Of a DNA stretch of 64,000 bases, positions 46,985-56,450 are shown piece after piece (the first letter of the stretch is position 1; each line of letters starts with the position of its first letter). The stretch comes from Patellaria atrata CBS 101060. Its lineage: Eukaryota; Ascomycota; Dothideomycetes; Patellariales; Patellariaceae. The position numbers and the translations under genes are program-made. The stretch lies in assembly GCA_010093705.1 (NCBI GenBank), contig MU006089.1, positions 3,195,838 through 3,259,837 on the forward strand, read 5' to 3'. The notes below the pieces were generated by a model. The model was not told where the DNA came from. It made no database searches and saw only the letters and a list, made by a program, of their open reading frames with translations.

Positions 46985-48888
46985 TCAATCATGCTCCACG
47001 AGTCTCTCCCTAAGCTTCCTCTCCTCGTCCAAAAACCACTCTTGCTCCCTCCTGCTCTCGGGAAGATCGATAAACCACCCCAAAAACGCAAAACTAACCA
47101 AACTCAACGCAAACAAGAAATAAAACGGCGCGGAATTATTCCCATCCGGCGTCGCATCGATGATCGCGCTCCCCACAATCGGCCCGACAAAACTGCTCGT
47201 CTTCCCCATGATACTAAACAAACTGAAAAACAAGAACTCGTGCCCGCGGGGCGTGACCTCCGCGATCATGATCTGGGAATACGAGTACCACGGACACACA
47301 CACAGTCCATAGTAGGCTTGATACACCCATACTTCCCAGGTGTGGTGGAAGCCGAAGCGCTGCGTCCAGATGCCGATCATGCCCCAGGCGTCCAGGAGAA
47401 CGATGAAGAAGGCGACGAGGATGAACATGGTTTTAGTGGAGAGATGGAAGCGGCGTTGGGCGTACCAGAAGGCGTAGATCCCGATGGCTTGCGCGGTGAT
47501 GCCGACGATCAGGAGGTAGGTTAGTTGGAGTGTGTTGTAGGCCACGATGGAATTTTGGAGGGTGGCGATTACGGTCACGGTGGTGTTGAGGGAGTCGCCG
47601 AGGAGGAAGTAGCCTAGGAAAGTAGTGTGAGTGTTGGTGGAGAGTTACTATGGGATTGGGTTGGTAAGTAGATGAAGGTCTTACCGATCAAATAGAAGAG
47701 ACTCTGTTTTAGCTTCCAGACGGATTTCATAGCCCTCCAGAGGGTCAGAAGACCAGCTTTGACGATGTTTCCTTTGGGATCTGCGCCTGGCCTTCGATGT
47801 TCGAAGAGAAACCATGGAATTGAAACAAGAAGCCAGACTCCAGAAGCAAAGGCGATAAGAACAGAAAGACCCCAGTTGTTATTCTCCGTGCTATTGTTAA
47901 CGTTCAGACCGAACATGATCCCCACGATTATCGCTAACTGCATTTTGTTAATAACATTTCTCTATGAAAAATAGACAACCTAGCTAGAGTTCATACTATA
48001 ACGATTTCGGCAACACTCTGCACGTAAAACGCGACGTTTGAGAGCTCGCTCCTTTTCAAACTATCAGCGTATTCATAGTCCTCTCTTGAAATATTCCCTT
48101 CCTTGAACTCCCGTGCTTTTTCTCTCATCTCTCGCGTATTTCTCGCCAATCCTGGAAAAGCTGCCTTTACTCAATATTAGCGAGGGTCTTTGGAGTTACA
48201 GGGAAGGCTACTAACCGTCCAAAACGTTAAGCACGTCTGATAAGCTATTAGTCCAACGATATACAATCCGACACCGATTTGCCATTTCTCAGGATCATGG
48301 ACACCTAGCCAGCCGAACCCGATCGCGTACGCCACAATGCTCAATACGATCAATATGCTCGGTCTCCAAGTGCCGAAATCCGCGAACGGTCCTATGATGA
48401 GGAATAGAGCACATTGGATAGCAAAAGAGATCCCATTAGCGAGGAGCACGATCGAGTTGATGGTGCGATCTCTCCCTGCAAAAGGTAACACCCCAGCGTC
48501 ACCAGAGGCCTGGTACATGAGGTTTTGAAAAGCGGTGGGTGCGAAGTTGAAAAGAGATAGCCCATTATTACCGATATAATATCTGCGGGGGGAATGCTAT
48601 GTTAGATTATAGCTTGCTCTTAATACTGCGGTTCTCCCGCCGCCAATATGGTTCCTTAAAGGGGTTATCGGAATTGGGTATCACGAACGCGTAGTAAGAC
48701 CATATCTCTCGTCTTTCAGCCTCAGGACTATTACCATCTGTGTGAGGTGCGCTCGTCCATTTGACGTCGCCGTCTTCGATATCGTGCTTATGAAGACCGT
48801 CTATGTCGTCCGCGATTTCGATAGGAGTGCCCTTGATGTCATTGGCAGGTGCACTGTATGGAGCTAAGCCTGGGTCATTGGCGGCCAT
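46985..48888 (-). CDS. Atg22-like vacuolar efflux permease (MFS)
   Basis: Five exons: 48888-48689, 48582-48216, 48164-47997, 47937-47685 and 47613-46985 (538 aa), phase-consistent. The Atg22 family exports amino acids from the vacuole after autophagic breakdown. The hydrophilic N-terminus leads to the family start REIWSYYAYYIGNNGLSLFNFAP, which only the first intron restores. The block FAIQCALFLIIGPFADFGTWRP, a charged loop (FPGLARNTREMREKAREF), SELSNVAFYVQSVAEIV, FLLGDSLNTTV and the C-terminal WYSYSQIMIAEVTPRGHEFLFFSLFSIMGKTSSFVGP are all characteristic. About twelve membrane segments are visible. Filamentous fungi often carry several paralogs, so orthology to yeast ATG22 is not assured. One donor is GTTCGT and another GTTAGT. 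Confidence 0.93.
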
Positions 48889-49944
48889 GAATATCTCGTA
48901 AATTCGGTTAAGTCTCCAAAACCTTTCTTGTCAATTAAGAACCTGGGTATCAGTCCCAGGCCGATCAACACTAGACTTATATAGAGAAAAGCAAAACAAC
49001 AGCGTTCAAAGTGATCGAGTCATTCAAAAGTACAGGGCTTGGCTACGTTCCATTTTATATAGGGGAAATCATCTTAGATCTCTCATGTAGATTGCACTAC
49101 GCCTCTTACGCGGGAACTGCAAAAGATAATGTATCTAGCACCACTAACACATATCGGGCTGACCAAGCAGGCAAACTAATACTTTCTTCGACATGCATGA
49201 GGAATGATGCAAACACGTGGATTGACCTACCTCCTAAAGCCTAGTACGGCTAGCTCGCAGGGATAGCTAAGACCACGGGTGGCGCCTCGGCAATGAGCTT
49301 ACCCCTAGCACAAGCTTTGAGAAGAGCTTCTGTCATGTAAAGCAGAGGATGAGGTAAGATTAGGAAGAAGACTGAAGTATGGAATGTGATCGAGAGAAGA
49401 GATCACCTTCGTATCATTATATAAAATACAGATCGGGGTGTGGAGGCTGACAAAAAGAAGGATTAGATAAAGGAATAGGGCAAGATGGTGCTTTCGACTT
49501 TGCGCAGTTGACATAAGTATGAAACATTGCTGAAGGCATGTTGCTATTAGATATATCCGTTCTCATGGGAAGGAATATATTAGGCGAGGAGGTGCAAAGC
49601 GTGGGTTAGCATGAATGTGCTAACCTTCAAGCACTTTTTGGACACCCACTTACATACCTCATTACACGCTTTGGACCTTTCGATAAGTACGCGGTTGGGA
49701 ATAAGTAAAACCCGTGCTCCAGGACAGAGTTTCAAATAATTCGGCAAATATATAGTGCATTTGTGTAAGCTCTATCATCCGTTCCTCCCATAGGTTGTGG
49801 CCGAGAAACCGGATATCTCGATATCATCAATGGATACACGCAATAAACCAAAAGAGATGAACATAATACAAAGCAGTTTAGGGATCTAGACAATCGGTAT
49901 CAGCGGAAAGAACGCAAGAGAAGTGGACCGCTCGGGTGGGACGA
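48889..49944. other. Intergenic region, about 1 kb
   Basis: This lies upstream of the Atg22-like gene and on the 3' flank of LSC2. Short open frames only; no recognised elements. Confidence 0.5.
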
Positions 49945-51618
49945 CTAAAGACCTAGGTTGAACTCGACACCGACGTCGATCTCTCGTGCTATAATACTGT
50001 TAGATTTATGAGAAAGCTTTAAATAGGAAATCATAAAATACCCATTTTCACAACTTTTGAGAACTGTACGGACTTCTCAGCTGCGCTCTGAAGATCATCA
50101 ATCGAGAAAATTTTGAGACCAGACTCATTGATCTACGAGGCATTAGCTTTTTGTCGTAATGGGTTTTGCACTGCAGAATACGTACTAGTTTGTGTGCAGC
50201 CTCCATATTGGTACCTTGCAGACGGGCAATGACTGGTGTCCGGAGATTCATACTTTGCACAACAGAGATAAGACCCTTAGCAATAGCATCGCAACGTACA
50301 ATACCACCGAAAATGTTGACGAAAATAGCAGTAACTTTAGGATCACTGGTGATCAAATCGAAAGCTTGCTTGATAGCCTCAGGGGTGGCTCCACCACCAA
50401 CGTCCAAGAAGTTAGCAGGGTTACCACCATTAAGCTTGATGATATCCATGGTAGCCATGGCAAGACCGGCACCATTGACTAGGCATCCAATGTCACCGTC
50501 AAGCTTAATGAAGTTCAAACCCGATTCCGCGGCCTTAACCTCGTCAGCATCTTCCTGTGACTTGTCCCTCCAGGAAAAAACCTCCTCTTGTCTGAATTCG
50601 GCATTATCATCAAAGTTAAGTTTAGCATCCATACAGAGGACCTGGTGATCCGTGGTCTCGGAAAGTGGATTGATCTCGATTTGAGTAGCATCTCTCTCCA
50701 TAAAGATTTGGTATAACTTCTGGATAGTGGTCCTTGCGTCCTCGATGCACTGCTCTGAGAAGCCCAGTTTATTTGCAATATCCCTAGCAATCTCATCGGT
50801 GACGCCCTTGTGAATATCAATTTTGGTAGTGATGATGGCATCAGGATTCTCCTTTGCAACAGTCTCGATATCCATTCCACCCTGGGATGAGGCAACGATA
50901 ACGGGGGCTTGTGATCCTCTGTCCATCAACACTGCAAGGTAGAATTCTCTCCGTGCAAATTTTCGCTCGACAATGTATACAGCATTGCAAATACGTCCAG
51001 CAGCTCCGGTTTGTTTTGTGATGAGCTTGTGGCCGATCATTTGGTCAGCCAGAATGCGAGCTTCCGTGGGCCTAAAACGTTCCGTAAGTGAAGTTATGTA
51101 AAATGGTATGGCTCTGTAGGCACCCACGAGTAAACTACTCTGACACCACCCTTGAATCCATTATCAAAAGTACCCTTTCCTCGTCCGCCAGCGAGAACCT
51201 GAGCTTTGATAACAGCATCATCACCACCTACATTATCCCATTAGCCCCGGAAGTCGACTCTCTGGTATTGAGCCTTATCGCGTACCTAATGACTTCGCAA
51301 TCTTCTCGGCCTCTGCAGGTGTTGTAGCTACATCCCCCTTTGGTACGCCGATGCCATACTGCTATGTTGTCAACAACTGCTGACCAAACAATCCAAAGTC
51401 AACGTACCGATTTCAGGAGATTCGCAGACCGGTATTCATGTATCGATAGCGCTCGCGTTTGCTGAACGGCAGCTCTCTTCAATGGTGTTTCCTGAATCTG
51501 TTAGCTGGGGTTCCTCAGTTGCGTATGCGGTTTCATATCTCCGTAGATTTTACCGACTTACCGAAACAGCTCTGGATACCGCTCTAGCTAGCGTTCTGCT
51601 ACGGGTGAGTTGGAGCAT
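49945..51618 (-). CDS. LSC2: Succinate--CoA ligase [ADP-forming] beta subunit, mitochondrial
   Basis: Seven exons: 51618-51562, 51491-51408, 51361-51286, 51227-51128, 51071-50186, 50132-50042 and 49988-49945 (445 aa). It makes ATP while converting succinyl-CoA to succinate in the TCA cycle, paired with LSC1. The N-terminus is an Arg-rich mitochondrial presequence ([16 protein letters not shown]), then the mature start [22 protein letters not shown]. The ATP-grasp core shows [33 protein letters not shown] and a CoA-ligase domain with [17 protein letters not shown] and [15 protein letters not shown]. Exon ends at small size (44-100 nt) are typical for the 5' part of this gene. All metal and nucleotide motifs are intact. 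It shares a 193-bp divergent spacer with the DUF3245-like gene. Confidence 0.97.
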
Positions 51619-51811
51619 GATGGTATTCCAAAATCTCCAAATGCAAAGTAAATGATTGAATAGCTTTCGCAGGTGCTGGTGTTTTGGGTCTGCTCGGAAG
51701 TCAGGTTGCGGAGGTTCGAGCTAGGATAAGCGGAACAGACTGGGATGTCTCGGCGACCGTCAAACCTTCCGTTGAACAGTTTCTAAATTAAAATAATATT
51801 TTTGCGCGATT
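51619..51811. promoter_or_regulatory. Short divergent promoter, LSC2 / DUF3245-like
   Basis: Only 193 bp separate the two start codons on opposite strands, so the promoters must overlap or be shared. No specific site is recognised. Confidence 0.6.
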
Positions 51812-52511
51812 ATGGCCCCAACTCCAAGTGAGGCAGATATCGTGTTCAATAGGGCGAATATTGTACTTGCTAGGAGTCAGAAGATAATTACTTCATGGCT
51901 TCCACCACCTACGGAGGAAGAGCTAGCGAATGCAAAATCACAAGAGGAACTAGACCGAGAGGATAAAGAAATGTTTGCTGCTGTCCCAGAGCTGTGTGTT
52001 TTTGACCTATATCTAGTATCATATATCATAAGCTAACTATGGGAGACTTGGTGCAGGTGCTCCAATCCCCAAAGATGATGCAACTCAAAAACGTACCCAG
52101 CTTTCATCGAATGATAAGCTACGCCAACAGTTACTTGGAAAACGCGCAGCACGATCGAGTCAAATATCGAAGCAGCATGGACGGTCAAACACTTTGAGAA
52201 ACCATGCAAATCTACCCGGCAAAAACTCGTCACGTCAAGTTCAATATGAGAAAGACGAGGATGAAGAGGGCGGAAGAACATCAGCTATAAAATCTAAGGC
52301 ACGCAAAAAGGTGAAAGGTTCAACTAGTGTTATTAAACCTCCCGAAAATTCAAGTTTAGGGACACCTGCCGTGAAGAATCTGGAAATCGATAACGATTCC
52401 TCAAGCGATTCTGCAATGAGATCCACAGTAACGAAACTGAAGACCTCCAAAATAAGCTTTCTAGATGAGATTTTAGCGGAGAAATCAAAGAAAAGAAAAC
52501 GAAAGAAGTGA
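51812..52511 (+). CDS. DUF3245-like small nuclear-type protein
   Basis: Two exons, most likely 51812-51993 and 52046-52511 (215 aa), giving VPELLGAGAPIPKDD across the junction. An alternative acceptor at 52055-52056 would need a different donor and is less attractive. The N-terminus (DIVFNRANIVLARSQKIITSWLPPPT) matches the fungal DUF3245 pattern, in which NRAN-x-ALARSQ and SWLP are the core. The rest is hydrophilic, with Lys/Ser-rich stretches and a basic C-terminus (KSKKRKRKK) that looks like a nuclear or nucleolar signal. Its function is not known. It has a coiled or disordered middle and no enzyme motifs. Confidence 0.85.
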
Positions 52512-52873
52512 TCCAACGTGTGAAGGTGGGCTAGACGGGATCTTCATTTCACCAATATCAAACTATTCCAATAACACAACACCAGGTCACAAATGAGCAC
52601 CACGCTCTGAACAACTATTTCAAATAGCAAGAGCCGGTAAAGTCGTGAGAATGATGAATAACACTATCGCTGTTATATCCGAGGAGTATGGATTTGGCTA
52701 CTGTACAGATTCAAATATTCCTGCCATTGCACCAAAACACCAGAAATTCCTGATGACTGTAAGGTCTCGAGAAAGTTGTCATAAGCATCCGTTCATCGAA
52801 CGCTCGGAGTACCATCATTATCGCTGGGAAGGCCCTGTCTTTTGTGAGCATATTAGAAAATGATGATACGAGC
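52512..52873. other. Convergent spacer
   Basis: The spacer lies between the 3' ends of the DUF3245-like (+) and CHZ-like (-) genes. Open frames on both strands lack support. Confidence 0.5.
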
Positions 52874-53221
52874 TTAACCGACCTCCTCATCGCCTGGCTC
52901 GGCATAAGTACCCTTCTGCTTAGTAGCACCACGAGTGCGATCATTAATGACATTCGACTGGTCGATAGCGTCCTTTTCATCGCGCTCTACGCTTCATTTA
53001 GAATCAATATTACATTGTCAGGGTCAGTACGAACCTAACATCTCGTCGCTATCTGCGGCTGCGGGGTCGTCATATGGACCCTCAACAGGAGCATCATCCT
53101 TTTGGACGGGAATAGTAGATTGGCCGCTTCGGCTCACATAGTCAATGTCCTTGACATCGCCAGATGGAATGTCACCTTCAATGGGATCGTTCTGTTGTTC
53201 GTATCTGTCGTCTGCAGACAT
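52874..53221 (-). CDS. Small acidic CHZ-like (histone chaperone domain) protein
   Basis: Two exons, 53221-53035 and 52986-52874 (99 aa), joined at a G|AG codon with a 48-nt intron. The N-terminal half reads EQQNDPIEGDIPSGDVKDIDYVSR and is strongly acidic. Exon 2 gives DEKDAIDQSNVINDRTRGAT followed by EPGDEE. The SNVIN-x-RTRG segment resembles the CHZ motif of H2A.Z-H2B chaperones, where a similar NI-x(2)-RRTRG is found. Similarity is short, so the family call is tentative. A further intron from 52882 (GTCGGT) to an AG near 52839 would end the protein in ETGPSQR instead of EVG. It is probably nuclear and disordered when unbound. Confidence 0.72.
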
Positions 53222-54994
53222 TGTGGTGTTGTGGATTATAATCTGTTTGATGGATCAATGAAAGGGATTTTGGTCGACTGGAGAGCTGTGGTTAAAGAGT
53301 TGGAAGATGGGTTTGGTCTTAGACTTACAGGATGCCTTACTTATACCCGACTGATTTCAAGAGTGCGTCACCTCTGCTGTCGTCCGTTTGACAGAATGTT
53401 AAGCTCTCAAACCCCTTACGTCCGATGATGTAACTTATGACCTCTTGTCATACCGTTGTTTCTTTGCGTGAGCTCTGGAAATCATGCTGGTATGATCTCT
53501 AACTCACATCATGAAGCCATCATTTTGACGGTTTGGCTTGACGGGGAACGCACGGGGCTGATCCGTCGGGCACCTACAGTAGAATCCGTAATCTGAAAGA
53601 CTCCTATGAAGTCAGGGGGGACCTTCACCTCAGGTCAAGTGGAATATGATTAAAAGCTACTTTGGTTGGCTCGATAAGCTCGATAAGCTCGACAGTGAAG
53701 TCGAGTCAATGATGCATACAAAGGTAACCCGCTGAACTAATTCAAGGCGCGAAACCGAAAAACTGTACGGTTGACTTCTCGCCCCGGTCCTAATCTTGCA
53801 TCAGATCCAGTAATCACCATGTAGATCCAGCATGACTCGCCATTTGGTACTCACAGCATCGATTAAATAAGGGATGTAGACAGTATGTTACAACAAAGAG
53901 CGGTACCTAGTAAGACTAGAATTACCCTAGCGTCAAAATGCTCTGATAGCTCTTAATGCTAAGAGCTCTATCATATGAAATTATAAGCAAATATGTACAT
54001 TCTGGTGATTACTCCTAGACACCTCTTCGAGATACAGTAATTACATTTCGTACAGACAAACCCGTAAGCCTGTGTCTTGCACGCGTGCTGTTTGCTTAGC
54101 AAGGTCTCGTACGCAGTATACCTCTATACCTCTGCTGGCATATCACGCTGGCTTGTCTCGCAGCTGCGCTCCACAGCATACATCACCCGAAGTAGGATAC
54201 CGGGTTACCAGGGGGATAGGACGTCCTAGTAAAGAGCTTAGAGCAGTATATATACGATATATCCCTGTAGCTTTTCGTCACGCAGATACAGAGCAGACGA
54301 GACGGACAGACACGCAAAATATATAAGTAAGAGGAGGGGAGGGAGGTAAGAGTATTTGGATAAGATAGATAATCCAGCTATATACTACGTTTCGTAGTGC
54401 AGCAGAGCGACTTTTACTCCATAAACGTCAAGGGAAATAGCGAGGGAGGGAGGCTATATACTACGAATAATACAGCTTGTAGCATACGAATCGGCCCCCA
54501 GTTACGTGGCCAACAAAGGGGTTCTTTCTCCTCTTTGTACGTAGATAGGTTTTTTCCCACAGCATAGGTTAGTCTGCATGGAACCTTGCTTGGGACCGCA
54601 TCAGACATTAAACAAGAATCAATAAATAATATGGAAGATTATCTTTCTAAAGGAGTTTCACTAATATCACTCCATAGAAGATCTAATGTTCCACATTTAC
54701 CCGTGATCTTTTATCGGTTTACCTAAATACTGTACAGTTTGAATCAACCAGGTATAGCACAGCCCCTTTTCGCCTGTACTTTCTAGAATTACTCTTCCCT
54801 AAACACCAAAATATGCAAATTCTGTAATCAAAAGCTCCTCCGTAGCATTATGGTAAGGAGAGTGCTTAGTGAATGAGAGTTTTAACCGGGCTGACGGTCA
54901 TGTATTCGGTTCAGAGTTAAGATACTGAGACCTTCAGGCGTCTTCGGTTTTCTTCGATTTTCTACCCCTATACCATTATTACTAAAGTGGAACA
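53222..54994. other. 1.8-kb gene-free region with relic-like sequence
   Basis: No gene is seen. A short tandem CTCGATAAG x3 lies near 53673-53692. Around 54075-54560 the sequence changes style, with TATATA-rich stretches and two copies of GCTATATACTACG (near 54380 and 54451). This could be a decayed transposable element, but I cannot assign a family. The rest is AT-rich spacer. Confidence 0.45.
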
Positions 54995-56083
54995 TTAGGT
55001 GGATTTGATCAAGTACCTCTTCTGTGGGGGAGCTTTCTATGAGTTAGACAATTAGCATCACCAATACAGCAAGTTGTACCATTTTCAAGAGAGGGCTTAC
55101 CTCGTTTCCGGCTGCCTTCTTGCTTTTCGCTTTCGGTTGCGCTTTTGACATGGGTGCTGGAGCTTCCTCAGCAATCTCATCAGCGGAGTTATCGTCCTTA
55201 ACGTTTGCTGCGGACTTCTTCGAAGACTTGGCTCTCTTGCTCTTTGGTGCGGGCTGCTCAACCTCGGAAATTGCGTCATCGTCTTCTTCAATCGCGACAG
55301 TCTTTTTCGGTTTAGCTTTGGATTTCTTCGCAGCAGTTTCCTCTTTGCCAGTGCTCTTATTGGGCTTAGCTTTCGACTTATTTTCAACGGGTTTATCTTC
55401 GGGAGGTTGGGCTTTCTTTAGGTGTCCACGAGCTTTGGGAGCTGGCTCATCGTCCTTTTCATCTACCTCATCGGCCTGCTTCTTGCCCTTAGCCCGCTTT
55501 TTGGGCGCCGGAGCATCTTCCTCGTCCTCTTCATCTTCGTCACCTCCTTTACGTTTCTTTGATGCGGGAACTTTGAAACCTTTCTTGCCCGGTCTGTTCA
55601 ATTCCACGTCCTAGTAAATGAGTTAGATGAGAGTGGCTCCCCGTAGACGAAATACTAACGCCGTTCCACTCTTCGTCATCGACGTGCCCTTGTTCTAATG
55701 CTTTCCGCACCTTCTCTTGGATGTCGGAGGATAACTCTTCGAAGCCATCAAAAATCTCAAAGTCACCTTCAATGAACTTGTTGACATTCTCGATAACTTG
55801 TGGACTCAAGCAACCCCTAGAATCAATTAGTGATAGCGTAGAGAATTAAATAGCAATATTTACCAGTGTCTCCACTGCCAGCTGGTATGATCCATGATGG
55901 TGACCAAGGTGCCAAACCGGATTTCACCCTTCTTGATTTTGATCTTATCTTTCTTACATGCTGCATTGTTGCAGCCTGCCCTGTTGTTTGGTGAGACCTC
56001 TGTACTGGATTAGTAGATTTTTCAAAGGACAAAGACGTTCTCTGAGATTAAAATGTATTACCAATTCTGTAAGAGGTCGGCAT
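54995..56083 (-). CDS. PARP-type zinc-finger nuclear protein
   Basis: Five exons: 56083-56062, 55999-55864, 55816-55660, 55610-55101 and 55036-54995 (288 aa; the last exon is tentative, because reading on from 55101 gives another short ending). The start, MPTSYRIEVSPNNRAGC, is only produced by splicing the 22-nt first exon. The PARP-type zinc finger has Cys ligands in AGCNNAACKK, the block KGEIRFGTLVTI, then the His-Cys pair in WQWRHWGC. SSDIQEKVRKALEQGHVDDEEWNG closes the domain. The family recognises DNA breaks or nicks. From residue about 105 the protein is a Lys/Glu/Ala/Pro-rich tail with repeated PAPK and SKAKPKK-type basic patches. It is nuclear by inference. No PARP catalytic domain is present. 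Confidence 0.9.
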
Positions 56084-56450
56084 GCTTGCAGTAAATTCCT
56101 ATGTGTGTCCTGTCAGTAGCAAACTTCAAAAGAGATCGATGGTGAAAGACGCGTGACTTAATTAGGGTTTAAGGTACAATAGTTTGCTAGGTTCATGGAG
56201 TTTGTAAGTATGATATGTTATCGACTCACTGATGATGGGTATCCTCAGAGATTGTTATGTCAATACAAATAAGAGAAGAATGAGGTGTTGAGAAAGTTGA
56301 TGGTAAGCTACAGTATCTCAGTCGCGTGTCGCGTAGCGAGAGAACTATTTCTGCTAACGTCATTTCTACACTAGGAACACCAAATGTCAAACCTCAGGTC
56401 CGCACTACTGTACCTCCAGCTCATGTTCGTGAACTACCATCTCCAGTTCG
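56084..56450. promoter_or_regulatory. Divergent spacer, PARP-ZnF / CIA84-like
   Basis: The two genes start 367 bp apart on opposite strands, so promoter functions must lie here. No specific site is recognised. Confidence 0.55.

Noticed and set aside
54072-54608. Possible transposable-element relic with TATATA-rich sequence
   Set aside because: Two short repeated words and a style change are not enough to name a family; no terminal repeats or coding remnant found, so it is only mentioned in the spacer entry.
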